Source: Acanthosepion esculentum (lineage: Eukaryota; Mollusca; Cephalopoda; Sepiida; Sepiidae). Taken from it: 64,000 bases of DNA. Every line of letters begins with the position of its first letter. Position 1 is the stretch's first letter. The notes under the pieces were generated by a model, which saw only the letters and a list, made by a program, of their open reading frames with translations, did not search any database and was not told the DNA's origin. The stretch is from assembly GCA_964036315.1 (NCBI GenBank), contig OZ038480.1, forward strand, positions 9,858,703-9,922,702. The letters are read 5' to 3'. Of this stretch, positions 22,194-32,715 are shown in pieces. The position numbers were made by a program, and so were the translations under genes.

Positions 22194-22734
22194 TTAATTA
22201 CCTGTTAGTAAAACAATGCTATTGCTGAAACTTTCTAAAACTTTCTACAGTTTATTATGCATTTTCTGTTACATATTTCATCATTATATTCGATAAAGTC
22301 AATTCATTTTCATATTCTTAATTCTCAGATCAAAATAATTGAACTTAAATTCAGGAAAGTTAATGGTGATTAGATTTTAAATAAAATATTTTCAAATGTC
22401 TATATATTTTTGTAAAGCACTGTTTTTCAAATAACCTGCGTAGAATCAGTTAAAACCAAGTACTGAAAACTCAAGAGATATATTTCCTTTCTTATCAGTA
22501 TTCCTTTGGTGTAAACCCTTAGACTGTTTCTAAATTAATTTGTTCTTTTGAGATGTTGGCAATTTCTTATTTAGCGATAACGACAAAAGAATCTGTTGCA
22601 TCGAATTCCCTTTAAATTCATTATAATTTATGTGTTGATTCCAGTGAAATATTCTAGAACTTGCTATTTTATTAGATGAATTGCCGGAAATAGTGCAAGT
22701 TCGTTAAAGACTCTAGAACATAGAATGCTATATT

Positions 22735-22945
22735 TATGTCCAGAATTATACTAGAAAGAGCAATACAAATGCAAAAGGGTGTCTACCTATGTTTTATAGA
22801 TAATGCAAAAGCATTTGATTAAGTACATTACAAAGAACTGCCGAAACTACTAGGTAACATTGACATATGTTAAGGATATTAAAATAATTCAGAACCTATG
22901 CTGGCAGTAAACTGCCTGTATATGGATAGGAAATGAGTTCCGTAG
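22735..22945 (+). pseudogene. RTE-type LINE, reverse transcriptase palm fragment
   Basis: The plus strand reads ERAIQMQKGVYLCFIDNAKA, then FD and, after a stop, VHYKELPKLLGNIDI. This is the palm block before the active site. It lies downstream of the VNTR in coding orientation. The active-site block appears separately at 23850-23900. Confidence 0.8.
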
Positions 22946-23241
22946 ATAACCAAAAGTAGAAAGGAGTTAAATACAACGATGTGTGTGAGACTACCCACCT
23001 CTGTAACTCGTTGCACAAAGATATAGACCCCACGTCGTAGAATTTCTGTGCGGCGGATCGAGCGAGAGGCAGGCTCACAGGCAAAAGAAAAACACAACTA
23101 CAAACTTGGGTAGGACGAAAAGAGGAGGGAGGGCGTGTGACCTTTTTGTGGATGATTAACTCTGGGCTGATTCTCGGCTGGCAAAAAAATATATATATCT
23201 TAGCTAACAATGTCCGGCTGCTAATGGGTCGCTCTTCGTTG

Positions 23242-23541
23242 TTACGTGCTCCGGCCTAAATCAACCTTCCTCGAACCTAAACTAAGTCTAACTAACTCCT
23301 GTGACCCAAAGCGCTCCCGTATATATGCAGAATCCTCTTTCATCATATCCGGACAAGGGACACCCACGAATAAACCCATAACTTTTTCATGACCATTTCT
23401 CCCTTTGAAGAAAGTGGACATAAAATTATTTCTTAGCCTAGCTGACTGCGATTCAGGGACATTAAATTCAGACCCTTTTAAGTTTTGACCAGAGCCGGTC
23501 TTTTTCCTATCTTCGTATTTTGACAAGTACTTAACACTCAT
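23242..23541 (-). CDS. Unrecognised 99-aa open frame
   Basis: An uninterrupted frame encodes a basic, lysine- and serine-rich protein (KKTGSGQNLKGSEFNVPE near the N-terminus; FFKGRNGHEKVMGLFVGVPC in the middle; YIRERFGSQELVRLSLGSRK near the end). I see no signal peptide, membrane segment or known fold. It lies inside an insertion within a LINE, so a transposon-derived protein is more likely than a host gene. It could also be a chance frame. Confidence 0.3.
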   Translation of the reverse strand: MSVKYLSKYEDRKKTGSGQNLKGSEFNVPESQSARLRNNFMSTFFKGRNGHEKVMGLFVGVPCPDMMKEDSAYIRERFGSQELVRLSLGSRKVDLGRST

Positions 23542-23644
23542 CTACCCTTTTGGCCATATGTCCAAAACATGTTTTTATCTAGATTCCTAATCTAGTCATT
23601 GGGTCTTGAAGTTTGATACCCAGGTCAAATCTAACTAATCTTCT

Positions 23645-23745
23645 CGCACATATGTGTGCGCGTGCACGCACACACAGATGTGGGGGTGTATATATACACA
23701 CACACAGATGTGCGGGCGCACACACACACGCGTGCGCATATATCC
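23645..23745. repeat. Alternating purine-pyrimidine tract (CA/CG/TA)
   Basis: Runs of CACACA, GTGCGCGTGCACGC, TATATATACACACACACA and CACACACGCGTGCGC alternate purine and pyrimidine for most of 100 bp, a composition prone to left-handed DNA. It accounts for the His/Thr-rich frame starting at 23654. Confidence 0.8.
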
Positions 23746-23759
23746 AACTCATAGTGTCA

Positions 23760-23955
23760 CATGTGTCTTCTCGCCAGATTTAATCAACCAATGCAGCAAG
23801 GCAATTCCGACAGAATTAGATGTCCATCCAGGATGCAGCACAATCTTAGCAACATAAGATATACAGATGATGCAGTGTTGATAGCAGACACGGAATGAAC
23901 GGAGGCAGTGAAGGAAAGTGAAAAGAAAGTCTGTCTATATCTCTGTAATGAGGTA
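23760..23955 (+). pseudogene. RTE-type LINE, reverse transcriptase active-site fragment
   Basis: The plus strand contains VFSPDLINQCSKAIPTELDV, then after a frameshift a YTDDAVLIADTE-like active-site block and EAVKESEKKVCL. The blocks follow 22735-22945 in order, with an insertion between them. Confidence 0.8.
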
Positions 23956-24290
23956 TTATGATTACTTACATTGTTTACATTAGTCAGATAGTTATCCTCA
24001 TCTTCATTGCCATATTCACAAGGTTTTGGCCGTTTACACTCCAGCCTTCGTCAGGTGATTGGGATTTCGAACTGTCAACTGAGGTAGATTGTTCTAGTAC
24101 CACATGTCATGTTTTTACCAGTTATGTCTCAGTTATTTCCCTTTAACTCAAGTTTTTTGCTTCACCACTGTTGTAGCCTGGTATTGAACTCACAACACTT
24201 TGAGTCTTGTCACTGGATCTAGCCAACACCTTTATACACTGGGTCATGTGTCCTTGTCTATGAATTTCTGAGACGTATAATATCTCAGCA
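23956..24290 (-). mobile_element. tRNA-like / CTGANGA-GAAAC unit next to a PLE 3' end (copy 1)
   Basis: On the minus strand the unit starts right after the PLE 3' UTR: GACAAGGACACATGACCCAG (A-box-like), then GAGTTCAATACCAG (B-box-like), a central part, then CCTGACGAAGGCTGGAGTGT ... GGCCAAAAC (24055-24022) and AATATGGCAATGAAGATGAG. Other copies are at 25085-25465 (+), 56015-56345 (+) and 62953-63284 (-). Either this is a tRNA-derived SINE carried with the PLE or it is the PLE's own pseudo-LTR. Confidence 0.65.
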
Positions 24291-24890
24291 ACCGTTGTTT
24301 TTACCAGTGCTCATATTGCCATTTTTCCGTTATTATTAATTCAGATTTTTTTACCAGAGCATATATTGCAATTTTGTGTTGTTATTCATTGCTTTTCTCT
24401 AGCAATCCTTATTACTGGTTCCCATATTGTATTCATTTCTATGATCAGCTCAGGAGATGTTTTTGGCCTAGCATATGTGCTGATTCCTTAAATTTTTATT
24501 TGTATTTTCCAGAGATGTCCTCGTCTATTATTTGAACCTCATCCCACAAGGAGCAGTGATCTACTTTTTCCCTCTAAATGTGGTTAGCTATGCCTGATTT
24601 TTCAATTTCTACTTATGTTACCGCTTTATAATGTTCTTGCAATGTTACTTTAAGAGGGTAGACTTTTTCTCCTTTATATTTCTTACCTCAGCTGCATGGG
24701 ATGGCGTACACGCAGTCCTTAGTCATGTTCTCCTCTATGGGGTGTCTTACTCGGAAGAGGTGTCTGTGAAGTGATGAACCACTTTTGAAAATCGTCCTGA
24801 TGATATATGGACCACAGATCTTCTGTATTTTCTCCGATAATCACATCACATAGGGTAGGCAGACTGAAGTTGTTTTCTGAGTGTTGGTAA
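24291..24890 (-). pseudogene. Penelope-like element, GIY-YIG endonuclease and 3' UTR (copy 2)
   Basis: The minus strand, from 24885 leftward, repeats the blocks of 20345-20800 and goes further. Near 24455-24400 it reads IEMNTIWEP-like and IREKQ-like residues, the very C-terminus seen in this PLE type. It is followed by an A-rich 3' UTR with two copies of GCAATATGAGCACTGGTAAA-like sequence. The tRNA-like unit at 23956-24290 follows directly. Stops and small deletions make it inactive. Confidence 0.75.
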
Positions 24891-25084
24891 CCTATTGTAC
24901 CTTTCTATCTCAGTTTATCGGAGCTGCTGCCATGTACCTGTTGTAGTTGTAGGGTACTGTTTATACTGACAATTTCTTGTTCATATGTCTATGGGTCACC
25001 ACTTATGGCTTTTGCATGACATTGTAAGCAGCGGACAATCCCTTTCTTTACATGCTATGAGACATCCGTAAGAGGCATGGCACG
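24891..25084. other. Short spacer with partial unit duplication
   Basis: No coding. The end (25076-25115) has GGCATGGCACGTGGAACTAG, repeated at 25263-25282 inside the next unit, so the unit is partly duplicated in tandem here. Confidence 0.5.
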
Positions 25085-25465
25085 TGGAACTAGAACACTC
25101 TACCACAATGGACAAAACCAAGGACACATGGCACATTGGATAAAGGCGTTAGTTAGATCCAGTGAGAGAACATTAGAGTGTGAGTTCAATACCCAGTTAA
25201 GGCGGTGGAGAAATTGGAATGGGGAATTAACAGGAGATAACTGATAACTGACATCCATTAAACATGGCACGTGAAACTAGAACAGTCTACCTCAGTGAGC
25301 GAAATAAATGGTTCAGTTCGACATTTCAACCACCTGAAGAACAGCCGAAACGTTGTAATAAATATGGCGACAAAGATGAGGACAATAGTCCGAATAATGT
25401 AAATAGTGTACATAATACCTCATCTCAGAAATATAGACAGACAATGTGCAGTATCTTTATGAACA
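25085..25465 (+). mobile_element. tRNA-like / CTGANGA-GAAAC unit (copy 2)
   Basis: Plus-strand order: GGACACATGGCACATTGGAT (A-box-like), GAGTTCAATACCC (B-box-like), GGAATTAACAGGAGATAACT, ACATGGCACGTGAAACTAGA, then CCTGAAGAACAGCCGAAAC (25333-25351) and a tail CATAATACCTCATCTCAGAA. The stem between CTGAAGA and GAAAC is shortened relative to the copy at 63009-63042. The frame 25264-25497 across the second half is probably fortuitous. Confidence 0.7.
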
Positions 25466-26489
25466 TGTCGTACCTAATCGGAATTCCAGTTCATTAGCTC
25501 AAACGAGGTTTTCACTTCTATATCGACAGCTTATATGACAAAAACAGAACTTAATTTCGTCTGGCTACATGCACCCCCCACCTCAGAATATCGTTCTAAA
25601 ATACCAGGTTCAAAAAACATCTTTTCTGACCAATTAGAAACAGAAACGTATGCTGTTTTCGTGGCAGCCGTTTCTGAGCCACTCACTTACTATAGACAAC
25701 GCTGATTTCACACGTGAATGAACATCCGACAAGGCTAGCAATAGCGATGGATCGAGTGATGTTAAACGTCCTTTTGGGTGTCAATTCCACAAGGTAGCAG
25801 ATCGTGTTAAGAACCTTTTTGAGTGAAACTTATTTCTGACTACCCGAATACGTATGTAATGAAGTGTATGTGACATGGCAGGTACTAATTGTGAAGGTTA
25901 AAACTGGTGGAATCGTGGAATATATTTTTTCTACATACGACGTGTGAAAGCACGTGCGATAGCCTGCTCTTGTCAGCCGCCAACCAGGCGAGGAACCACA
26001 GTTTCAAGCTAAGGCGGTACTGCCACCCCTGGCGCCACCAGCAGTTTTTTTTTGCCACCGGACAGTGTATTGTTTTTTCCCCAGAAGTGTCAGTCTCAGC
26101 GATATTTTTTTAATGCAACTACAAGTCAGGTTTTCAACGTTGTGTTAAAAGTGTTTGCTTTTGATCGTTAACCAATACACAACACACTCGTAGCGACCGT
26201 TATCAATGACGTAAAATGGAAGGTAAACAGATGCGTTTCACGTCAGAAATAGCACTGTGTTGTGAGTATGGTTTCAGTTAACTTTGTTTATTTTAGATCT
26301 TCATTATACTCAATTCGATGACTATTGAGCTGTAGTCTAGAGACGATGCGAAGCACGCTTTAGGCACTGGCCAGTGGTGCCCACTTTCAAAAGGAAGGAA
26401 ACGATTAACTGTCCAAAGAGTGCACGGCACCCTACCTCAATAGGTAGCACATGACATGTCCATTCCTTTTCCACACAGTTGGATCGCAA
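25466..26489. other. Unclassified; borders the 3' side of a minus-strand LINE
   Basis: Moderate GC, no domain recognised. Part may be the 3' UTR of the LINE whose C-terminus ends at 26496. A run of T (26046-26053) and GC-rich patches at 26000-26040 give no clear boundary. Confidence 0.4.
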
Positions 26490-28905
26490 TGATTTTTAGC
26501 GGTTTTTCTTCCGCTCGTACGCCTCCTCCCGTTTCTCCTCCCATGGAATCGTTAATTCTACTAATAGGACACACTTCTTTGAATCAGACCACGCTGTGTG
26601 AATGATGTTTACCGGAAATTGCAGAGGTTTTCTAATATCAACAAACACCCTCCAATCGCGGGCTCTATTCAGTAGCGTCATGTTGGGAGTTATTTGGGTC
26701 TTCCGCACAGGACGTTCACTTTCCTTGTGAAAACAGATCTTAGGTTCCCTGGCCGTTACAGGCTGGTAGCTGCTTCGCACTGTGTACTAAATCCATAACC
26801 ACTCCCAGCAATTTGGTATGGCGCCACGTGTACATCTGCAGTGATTAAGGGCACGCAGAATATGATATAAAGTGCCTCGATCACTTTAACATAATGCACA
26901 TACGCCGGTATCAGTGTACCACCACAGCTTCAGGTAGGTCGCATTTGGTAGATCATAGATAGATCGCAGGAAGAATGATATTAACAATGGCTCCATTGCA
27001 ATCAGGGTATTTCATAATAGTTTCATCGGATCAATATTACTCCATGTACTCCAGGCAAATTGTTTGAACTGAGAAACAGCAGTAGCTGTCCGGTGCTCTT
27101 CCTCGAAATTCCTGATTTCTTCAATCAACGTCTCATTTTCCCTTTAGACCCTATTTAGAGAAAAAAAAACTGATTGCATGTGATGCCCAGTCCGGATAGG
27201 CTGGTTTGGGTTATTCCCATAATCTCCTTGGTTCGAAGGCTGGATTCTGCTTGTTGGGTGGATTCTACCACCGGCCACTTGGTGCCGGTTTTGATATCTG
27301 GCTTTAACCTGCCGATAAACTCATCGGCTGAGTCCCTCATCATCATGTGAAGGCTTCCCGAACTTAAACTCCTCCAACTATGAGGAGATGGGAAGTTGCA
27401 GGCTTCCGGCATTGGTATAGAGTTCTACTGTGAATAAGCAGGGAGAACTCCAAGGCACTTGTGCAGGTACTTATTGATACAGTATTGCGTCTTCTGGATG
27501 TGAGACAGATTAATATCATACATCTGCTAAGGCCACAGCACTAAGCCTTCAGTTTGCCGCGGGGATAGGTTCTGTCGATCGATTAAAATCCATCTAGTGC
27601 TACTTTCCCTACCTCTTTACCTCGGTGCCAGTCATTAGAATTGTATACAACCGTCCGAAACTCTTCACTGGCTTCACTTTGACTGCCGGGATCATGTCAC
27701 CCCCAATGCAGAAGTACATCTCCCTGACAAAGCCTCTGAATAATGATAATCGCCGGTTTTTCTTGGTTTCTCGCCCACTTGAAGAGCTTATGGTAGCGCT
27801 GCAAAAGTTCATCGGCATCGACTTTAGACGGGACCAGAATGGTGATGTCATCCATGAACGCCCTGGAAGGAGGAAGGATCATTTGTTCCTTAGTCATCAC
27901 TCCTTTGCTGTGCGCGCTGCATCCCGTAATATGAGTTCCATGGGCATAATGAAAAGAAGTGGTGAAATCACACACCCCATCATGATGCTGATTTCGAGAG
28001 CTTGTCATTTGGCGGTGTAGTTACCAACGGTGAACTGTATAAATCCTGCTTTGAAATATGTCATTATGATTTATCCAACCTTACGAAATAAACATTCGAA
28101 TTAGCTCATTAGAAACTGATCCATATGCATTCGCGAGATCAAGCCAAATTAAATGAAGTCCAATTTTAATTCCTTTGGCTAATAGGATTGAGTTCTAAAT
28201 CATGTGTGAATGCTAAAGGCAGCCGGGGAGGCCAGGTACCCAGTCTTCTAGACATCTGTGTTTATATATGTCCGACATACGACGGGAAAGAAGCCCAAAA
28301 ATATTTTCCCCTCTACATTCAAGAAAGGAAGATGGGGCGGAAATTTGCAATGTCTTTTGAATTCTTTTCTTTAGGTATCCAAATGCGATCCGACAGACAC
28401 CATTCTTGTGGGACAATACCTTGTTTCCATGCCTGCTGGAGGAGTATGGCGAGTTGCTTAAGGACGTTTGGAAAATTCTTATATCACTTGTAGGATATTC
28501 CAGGTGCACTACCTGCACGAAATTTGCGGATGAATTCGGGAATTTTCTCTCACTTTAGTTCTCTGGAACTTGGGGCCTAGGAAGGTCATTCATATGAGGG
28601 ATTGGGACATGTTTCCAAGCATTTGAATACGTCATCCTCAGGGGGTTCTCAAGTTCCTCCTTCGGTACATCGAGATTGCCGCTCTTAGTTTGAGTGAAAA
28701 ACCTTTTAGCAAATGCGTAAGGATTACTGTAAAATGACCTCTGAGACTGTCGCTTTATCTTCCAACGTTTTTTTGTTTTTTGGGATTTTTTTGTGGGGGT
28801 GGGGTTCTCAATTTTATAGATTACTTTCTTTAATCCTTTTCTTTAATATCATTAAGCAGGTCTTTAAGGCCCGCCCTCCCATGAATCGGAAGGTCTTTGA
28901 GACGG
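26490..28905 (-). pseudogene. LINE with reverse transcriptase and C-terminal domain, decayed but long
   Basis: Minus strand, 5' to 3': an APGILQVI block preceded by a decayed linker (about 28500), KNSKDIANFRPIFLLNVEGK (about 28300-28370), a LANAYGSVSNELI-like block (about 28110), RAFMDDITILVPSKVDADEL (active site FMDD, about 27850), MIPAVKVKPVKSFGRLY (about 27650), and the C-terminal block RDWRVFVDIRKPLQFP with VLLVELTIPWEEKREEAYER (26510-26660). That order matches a mollusc/cnidarian-type LINE reverse transcriptase with a WEER-like tail. Many frameshifts and stops exist, but the FMDD site is intact. No target duplication was found. Confidence 0.8.
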
Positions 28906-29053
28906 CGCCTCTCTGCTCTTAATTCTCCTCTGAATCCTTTGTCTATTTGGTCCTCGCTCCTCTTCTTTGCTATCCCCTCTTTCAATTGTCACACAAAACC
29001 ACTGAAGACAAGTCTCTGGCGCAACTCTGCAAAAAGATCTGATCTACTGGCTA

Positions 29054-29114
29054 ATGGCGTCCTTTAGATGGCCAAGGGGGATTTTTTTGTTTGCTGCGCT
29101 CTTCATTTTTGCTT

Positions 29115-29177
<63 letters not shown>

Positions 29178-29617
29178 ACGTAAATCATTCAAACGAAAAA
29201 CAAATATTGAAGCTAGTTATATGGCGAGAATCACTCTCACAAACAATATTTAATAATAAATTACAACCAACTTCGAATCTGTTAATGAATGGTGTGATCC
29301 TTGTTCATAAATTCCGGGCTTATCTGGTCTTATTACTATTCGGAGTTTAACAAAAAAAAACACACTAATATGTCTACCTAATGATGATCGCTCGAAGCGA
29401 TTGAAAGTCGGCTCGTACAAAAAAAAAATAAGACCAGATAAGCCCGGAATTTATGAACAAGGATCACACCATTCATTAACAGATTCGAAGTTGATTGTAT
29501 TTTATTAGTAAATATTGTTTGTGAGAGTGATTCTCGCCGTATAATTAGCTTCAGTATTTGGTTTTCGTTTGAATGATTTACGTTACATAAATTGAATACG
29601 CACTACAAAACCGATAT

Positions 29618-29706
<89 letters not shown>
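29054..29706. repeat. TA-flanked foldback, ~160-bp arms
   Basis: TA tracts at about 29118-29174 and 29633-29704 enclose inverted arms at about 29175-29340 and 29425-29588, sharing TGTAACGTAAATCATTCAAA, GAGAATCACTCTCACAAACA, AGATTCGAAGTTGATTGTA-like sequence and AAGACCAGATAAGCCCGGAA. The loop (29341-29425) carries TGATGA, a TCGC/GCGA stem with loop TCGAA, and GAAA (29382-29406). The plus-strand frame 29054-29350 is an artefact of the TA tract. Confidence 0.95.
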
Positions 29707-29707
<1 letters not shown>

Positions 29708-30317
29708 AGAGAGTATTTTTTTATTTTTTTAAGCAATAAAAACTAAAAAACGTACTTTTAAATAAACTAACATTTAGGAAGATGCATACTTATTTTCCTT
29801 TGTTATAATTACACAACGAGTAAAGTTATTTAATGTTAAAAGGATTTTATTAAAACTACATTTTTGTGTTTTATTTAAATCATTAGAACAAACAGTAGAA
29901 GCCTTAGTTGATTTGCAAAAATCGTTCAATTTTCAGTCAGTTTTACTCGTAAAGAGCCCGGGAAATCATGCGAGCGTAGAACGTATTAAAAAATATGCTG
30001 CGCAAAATATCAAAAATACATTACTTCATAAATCCAGTCTTTTTTTTCCACACGTTTTTATTTTTAACACTTATTTTTTAAGTAACATGTAAAGCAACGT
30101 AGTTTTCATCGTGATGAAATTTAATTTTACTGGAAAATGAACCCATTTCAGAACATTTTGAAAATCATGTGGGAACAAAAGGCTTCCATCTGAGGAATAC
30201 ATTTTCATTTAACAAAACAAGAAAATTAGGTTTATTATGTATTTATTTATTTATAATCCTCGTTTTTATGTAGATCGAGAAGACATTTTCAAAATAATTT
30301 AAAATCCTTATATTAAA
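29707..30317. other. AT-rich, nothing recognised
   Basis: No gene or transposon end recognised in about 600 bp before the minisatellite remnant at 30318. Confidence 0.45.
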
Positions 30318-30356
30318 TAAGTATATATACTAAAAATATTGGCTAAGTATATATAC
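30318..30356. repeat. Minisatellite remnant at the 5' flank of LTR element A
   Basis: TAAGTATATATAC, then TAAAAATATTGGC, then TAAGTATATATAC again, directly before the LTR. This is the same unit type as the 30-bp array at 40329-40722 on the other side of the element, lacking its TATA part. Confidence 0.8.
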
Positions 30357-30643
30357 TGTTATGGGAACATACCCATAATAATAATGGACTATTCCGGACA
30401 TTATAAATACTGCGCCTCAAGAGGAAGCAGAGAGGATTATTGTAAGAACATTGGAATAGTGATACTTGTCGAGACAACATAGTTCACTCTAACCAAATCT
30501 GATAGTCATTACTAATACTTCTACTTCTCTGTATATATTTTTGTTTGTAATATATCTGTGTTATTCCATACCTCTGTTCCAGTTATTCTTCATTGGTTCT
30601 ACCTTGGACCATCACCGTGGTACAAGGAAGTTGAACCATAACA
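30357..30643 (+). repeat. 5' LTR of element A
   Basis: Starts TGTTATGG and ends CCATAACA, a perfect 8-bp terminal inverted repeat in the TG...CA form. It is 287 bp long. It is followed by AG and then a primer-binding site. No matching 3' LTR remains; only the first five bases (TGTTA, 40324-40328) follow the polypurine tract. Confidence 0.85.
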
Positions 30644-30645
30644 AG

Positions 30646-30657
30646 TGGCGACGAGGA
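30646..30657 (+). promoter_or_regulatory. Primer-binding site of element A
   Basis: TGGCGACGAGGA, 2 bp after the LTR, is complementary to the 3' end of a tRNA-Ser(GCT)-like tRNA including CCA. Mag-type Ty3/gypsy elements are known to use serine tRNA primers. Confidence 0.75.
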
Positions 30658-30864
30658 AACCCCAAAAGAAAAACGAACTCTCTACGCGGAGGACATTCCT
30701 TGTTTTGCTATCCGTCGCACATAACAGTGTCGACGAGTAAACTCTAAGAAACAAGTTCTACGCGAGATTTCTAAAAAAAAAAAAAAAAAAAAAAAAAGGG
30801 CGTACACAGGTTCCAGAATATCAGGTTACACTAAGGTAAAATACTTACACAAAATTACGTTAAC

Positions 30865-32158
30865 ATGGAAGATTTTAAGTCAACCATTGTGGAACTTATC
30901 AAAATCCAATTTGAACAACAACAAAAAAACGAACAGAAACATCTTGAATTACAAGAATTATTGCTACGTGTAATGTCAAATAAAGGGCAAAATTCAGAGA
31001 ATAAAACAATTCTCTCACAAGACGCTATTTGGGGCACTATCGAAGATTTCATGTATGCACCCGACGAAGACAAAACCTTTGTAACTTACTTCCGAAGGTA
31101 CGAAGATCTATATGAATTTGACTGCAAAAATTGGTCAGACGCAAGAAAAGTACGTCTATTACTAAGAAAATTAGACACATGCGAATATACCAAATTCGTA
31201 GATTATATCCTACCGAGGAAAACAAATGAGTTAACTTTCAAAGAAGCCATAAAACTGTTAACAGAACTTTTCAGCCCTAATACCTCACTATTTCACAAAA
31301 GATGGAAATGTCTGAACCTAATAAAAAAGGACAGCGAATATTACATAACTTTCGTTTCCATTGTAAACAAATATTGTGATGACTTTAAATTATTGGGACT
31401 CATCGCGGACAATTTCAAATGCTTAATATACGTCCAAGGCTGGTTTCAACCAAAGACGCGAAAATGAGACGCAGAATCCTTACAAAATTGGAGAGTGAAC
31501 AAGATTTGACACTTCAAAAACTGGCCGAAGACTGCCAGAGATGCATCATGTGAAGAAAAACTCAAAAGTTATAGAAGAAGCTGGTATCGCGCACATACGT
31601 AAAGTACGAAGACAAACCAACTTTCCCTCCTCAGAAACAAACCAAACTAATTTTCCCTCCTCAAAAACAGGTAAAACAAATATTTCTACTTCTAAAAGTC
31701 AATATCAGAAAAAATTACCACCCAGTCTATGCTATCGCTGTGGGACTTGGCATTGGTATAAAGACTGTCCATACCGTTTTAAAACTTGTCTATTATGCCA
31801 GAAAATAGGACATAAAAGTTCTCATTGTTGGACTAGAAGAGAAAGCAAAAGCAGAATCACGAGGACTGACCAAGCGGATGAGACTAATATAAGAAAATAC
31901 GTACAAGTAGAAATGCAAAACAGAAAAGTCAGACTACAGTTGGATTCCGGCTCGGACTTAACTATTATAAACGTACAAACATGGAGAAAACTGAACAAAC
32001 CTGCCATGTTAAAAACAGATAAAATTGCGAGATCGGTAACTGGGAGAAAAATAAAATTTGAGGGTGAAGTGATTACAAATGTAACATTTAATGGAATGAC
32101 GAAAAATTTAAAAGTGTACGTCTTAAGAAATACAGAAAACTTATTCGGAACGGACTAG
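30865..32158 (+). pseudogene. gag: Element A gag and protease
   Basis: The first 200 residues (30865-31467) start with a Q/E-rich helical segment and the capsid-like block TFVTYFRRYEDLYEFDC, RLLLRKLDTCEYTKFVDYIL, then FSPNTSLFHKRWKCLN. The frame is lost by a one-base change near 31438. The next segment (31541-32158) holds two zinc knuckles (31730-31828: CYRC..H..C and CLLC..H..C) and a retroviral-type aspartic protease motif (LDSGSDLT, about 31940). A TAG at 32156-32158 ends that segment. Element B has the same blocks, which supports the reading. Confidence 0.85.
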
Positions 32159-32433
32159 ATGCAAAAATTCGACCTTTGGGATTTACCAATAAGTACGTAC
32201 TGCCAAAATGTAAAAGGTTTATCGACCGAGGCAGATAAATTAAAAGAGAAACTAAAAGAGAGTTTCCACGAAGTATTTTCAGCAGATCTCGGAAGATGTA
32301 AAAAAATTGCAGCAAGTATAGAAATAAAAGAAAACGTTCAACCTATCTTCAAGAAAAAAAGGAGCGTACTGTTTGCCTCAATAGAAAATATAGATCAAGA
32401 ATTGGCTAGACTCGAAAACACTGGCATATTGAC
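32159..32433 (+). pseudogene. pol: Element A pol, protease-to-RT linker up to the insertion
   Basis: In the same frame as the upstream protease, it carries FDLWDLPISTYC, FHEVFSADLGRC and IENIDQELARLENTGIL, the run-up to the reverse transcriptase domain. It is cut at 32433 by element B. The codons on each side (32433 and 37830) stay in frame if B and one TTGAC are ignored, which confirms that the pol gene was continuous before the insertion. Confidence 0.9.
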
Positions 32434-32703
32434 TGTTGTGGTAGGATCCACCTAATTTGCATAGTGGAGTACCGACGATATAAATATGGTTGGTACCGGG
32501 AAGACAGGAGAGGCGAATCAAGAGATTCAACTAGAGACTCTGCCCGACTGCGACTTAGTCAACACATTCTCCAGGAACGGTCTTCCCAGGTATATACAAA
32601 AGACTATATGTAAATATTGTGTACACTTTCTTGTTTTAATACATTTTGTTCTAAGTACATTTGGTGTTGCATTATTATTCCATGCATTAGTCAAGTTTCA
32701 ACA
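32434..32703 (+). repeat. 5' LTR of element B
   Basis: 270 bp from TGTTGTGGTAGG to AGTTTCAACA. A plausible promoter is ATATAAATATGG at about 32478. It is nearly identical to 37555-37824 and is preceded by TTGAC. Confidence 0.95.
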
Positions 32704-32704
32704 A

Positions 32705-32715
32705 TGGCGACGAAG
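32705..32715 (+). promoter_or_regulatory. Primer-binding site of element B
   Basis: TGGCGACGAAG starts one base after the LTR. It is the same tRNA-Ser-type primer site as element A, with one change in the last bases. Confidence 0.75.

Larger units (their letters stand above)
20885..22945. repeat. Right arm of the long-range inverted repeat
   Basis: Reverse complement partner of 11288-12405. It contains the large VNTR (20920-22193), the 540-bp non-coding segment with CAAATAACCTGCGTAGAATC, and an RTE-type reverse transcriptase fragment at its right end. It is longer than the left arm only because the VNTR is expanded. Confidence 0.8.
22946..23759. other. Insert between two RT blocks, with an unrecognised minus-strand frame
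   Basis: About 800 bp separates the palm block from the active-site block, so something was inserted. It includes a moderately GC-rich part (23030-23130), the minus-strand frame 23541-23242 and a CA/CG-rich tract at 23645-23745. I find no inverted termini or clear target duplication. Confidence 0.45.
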
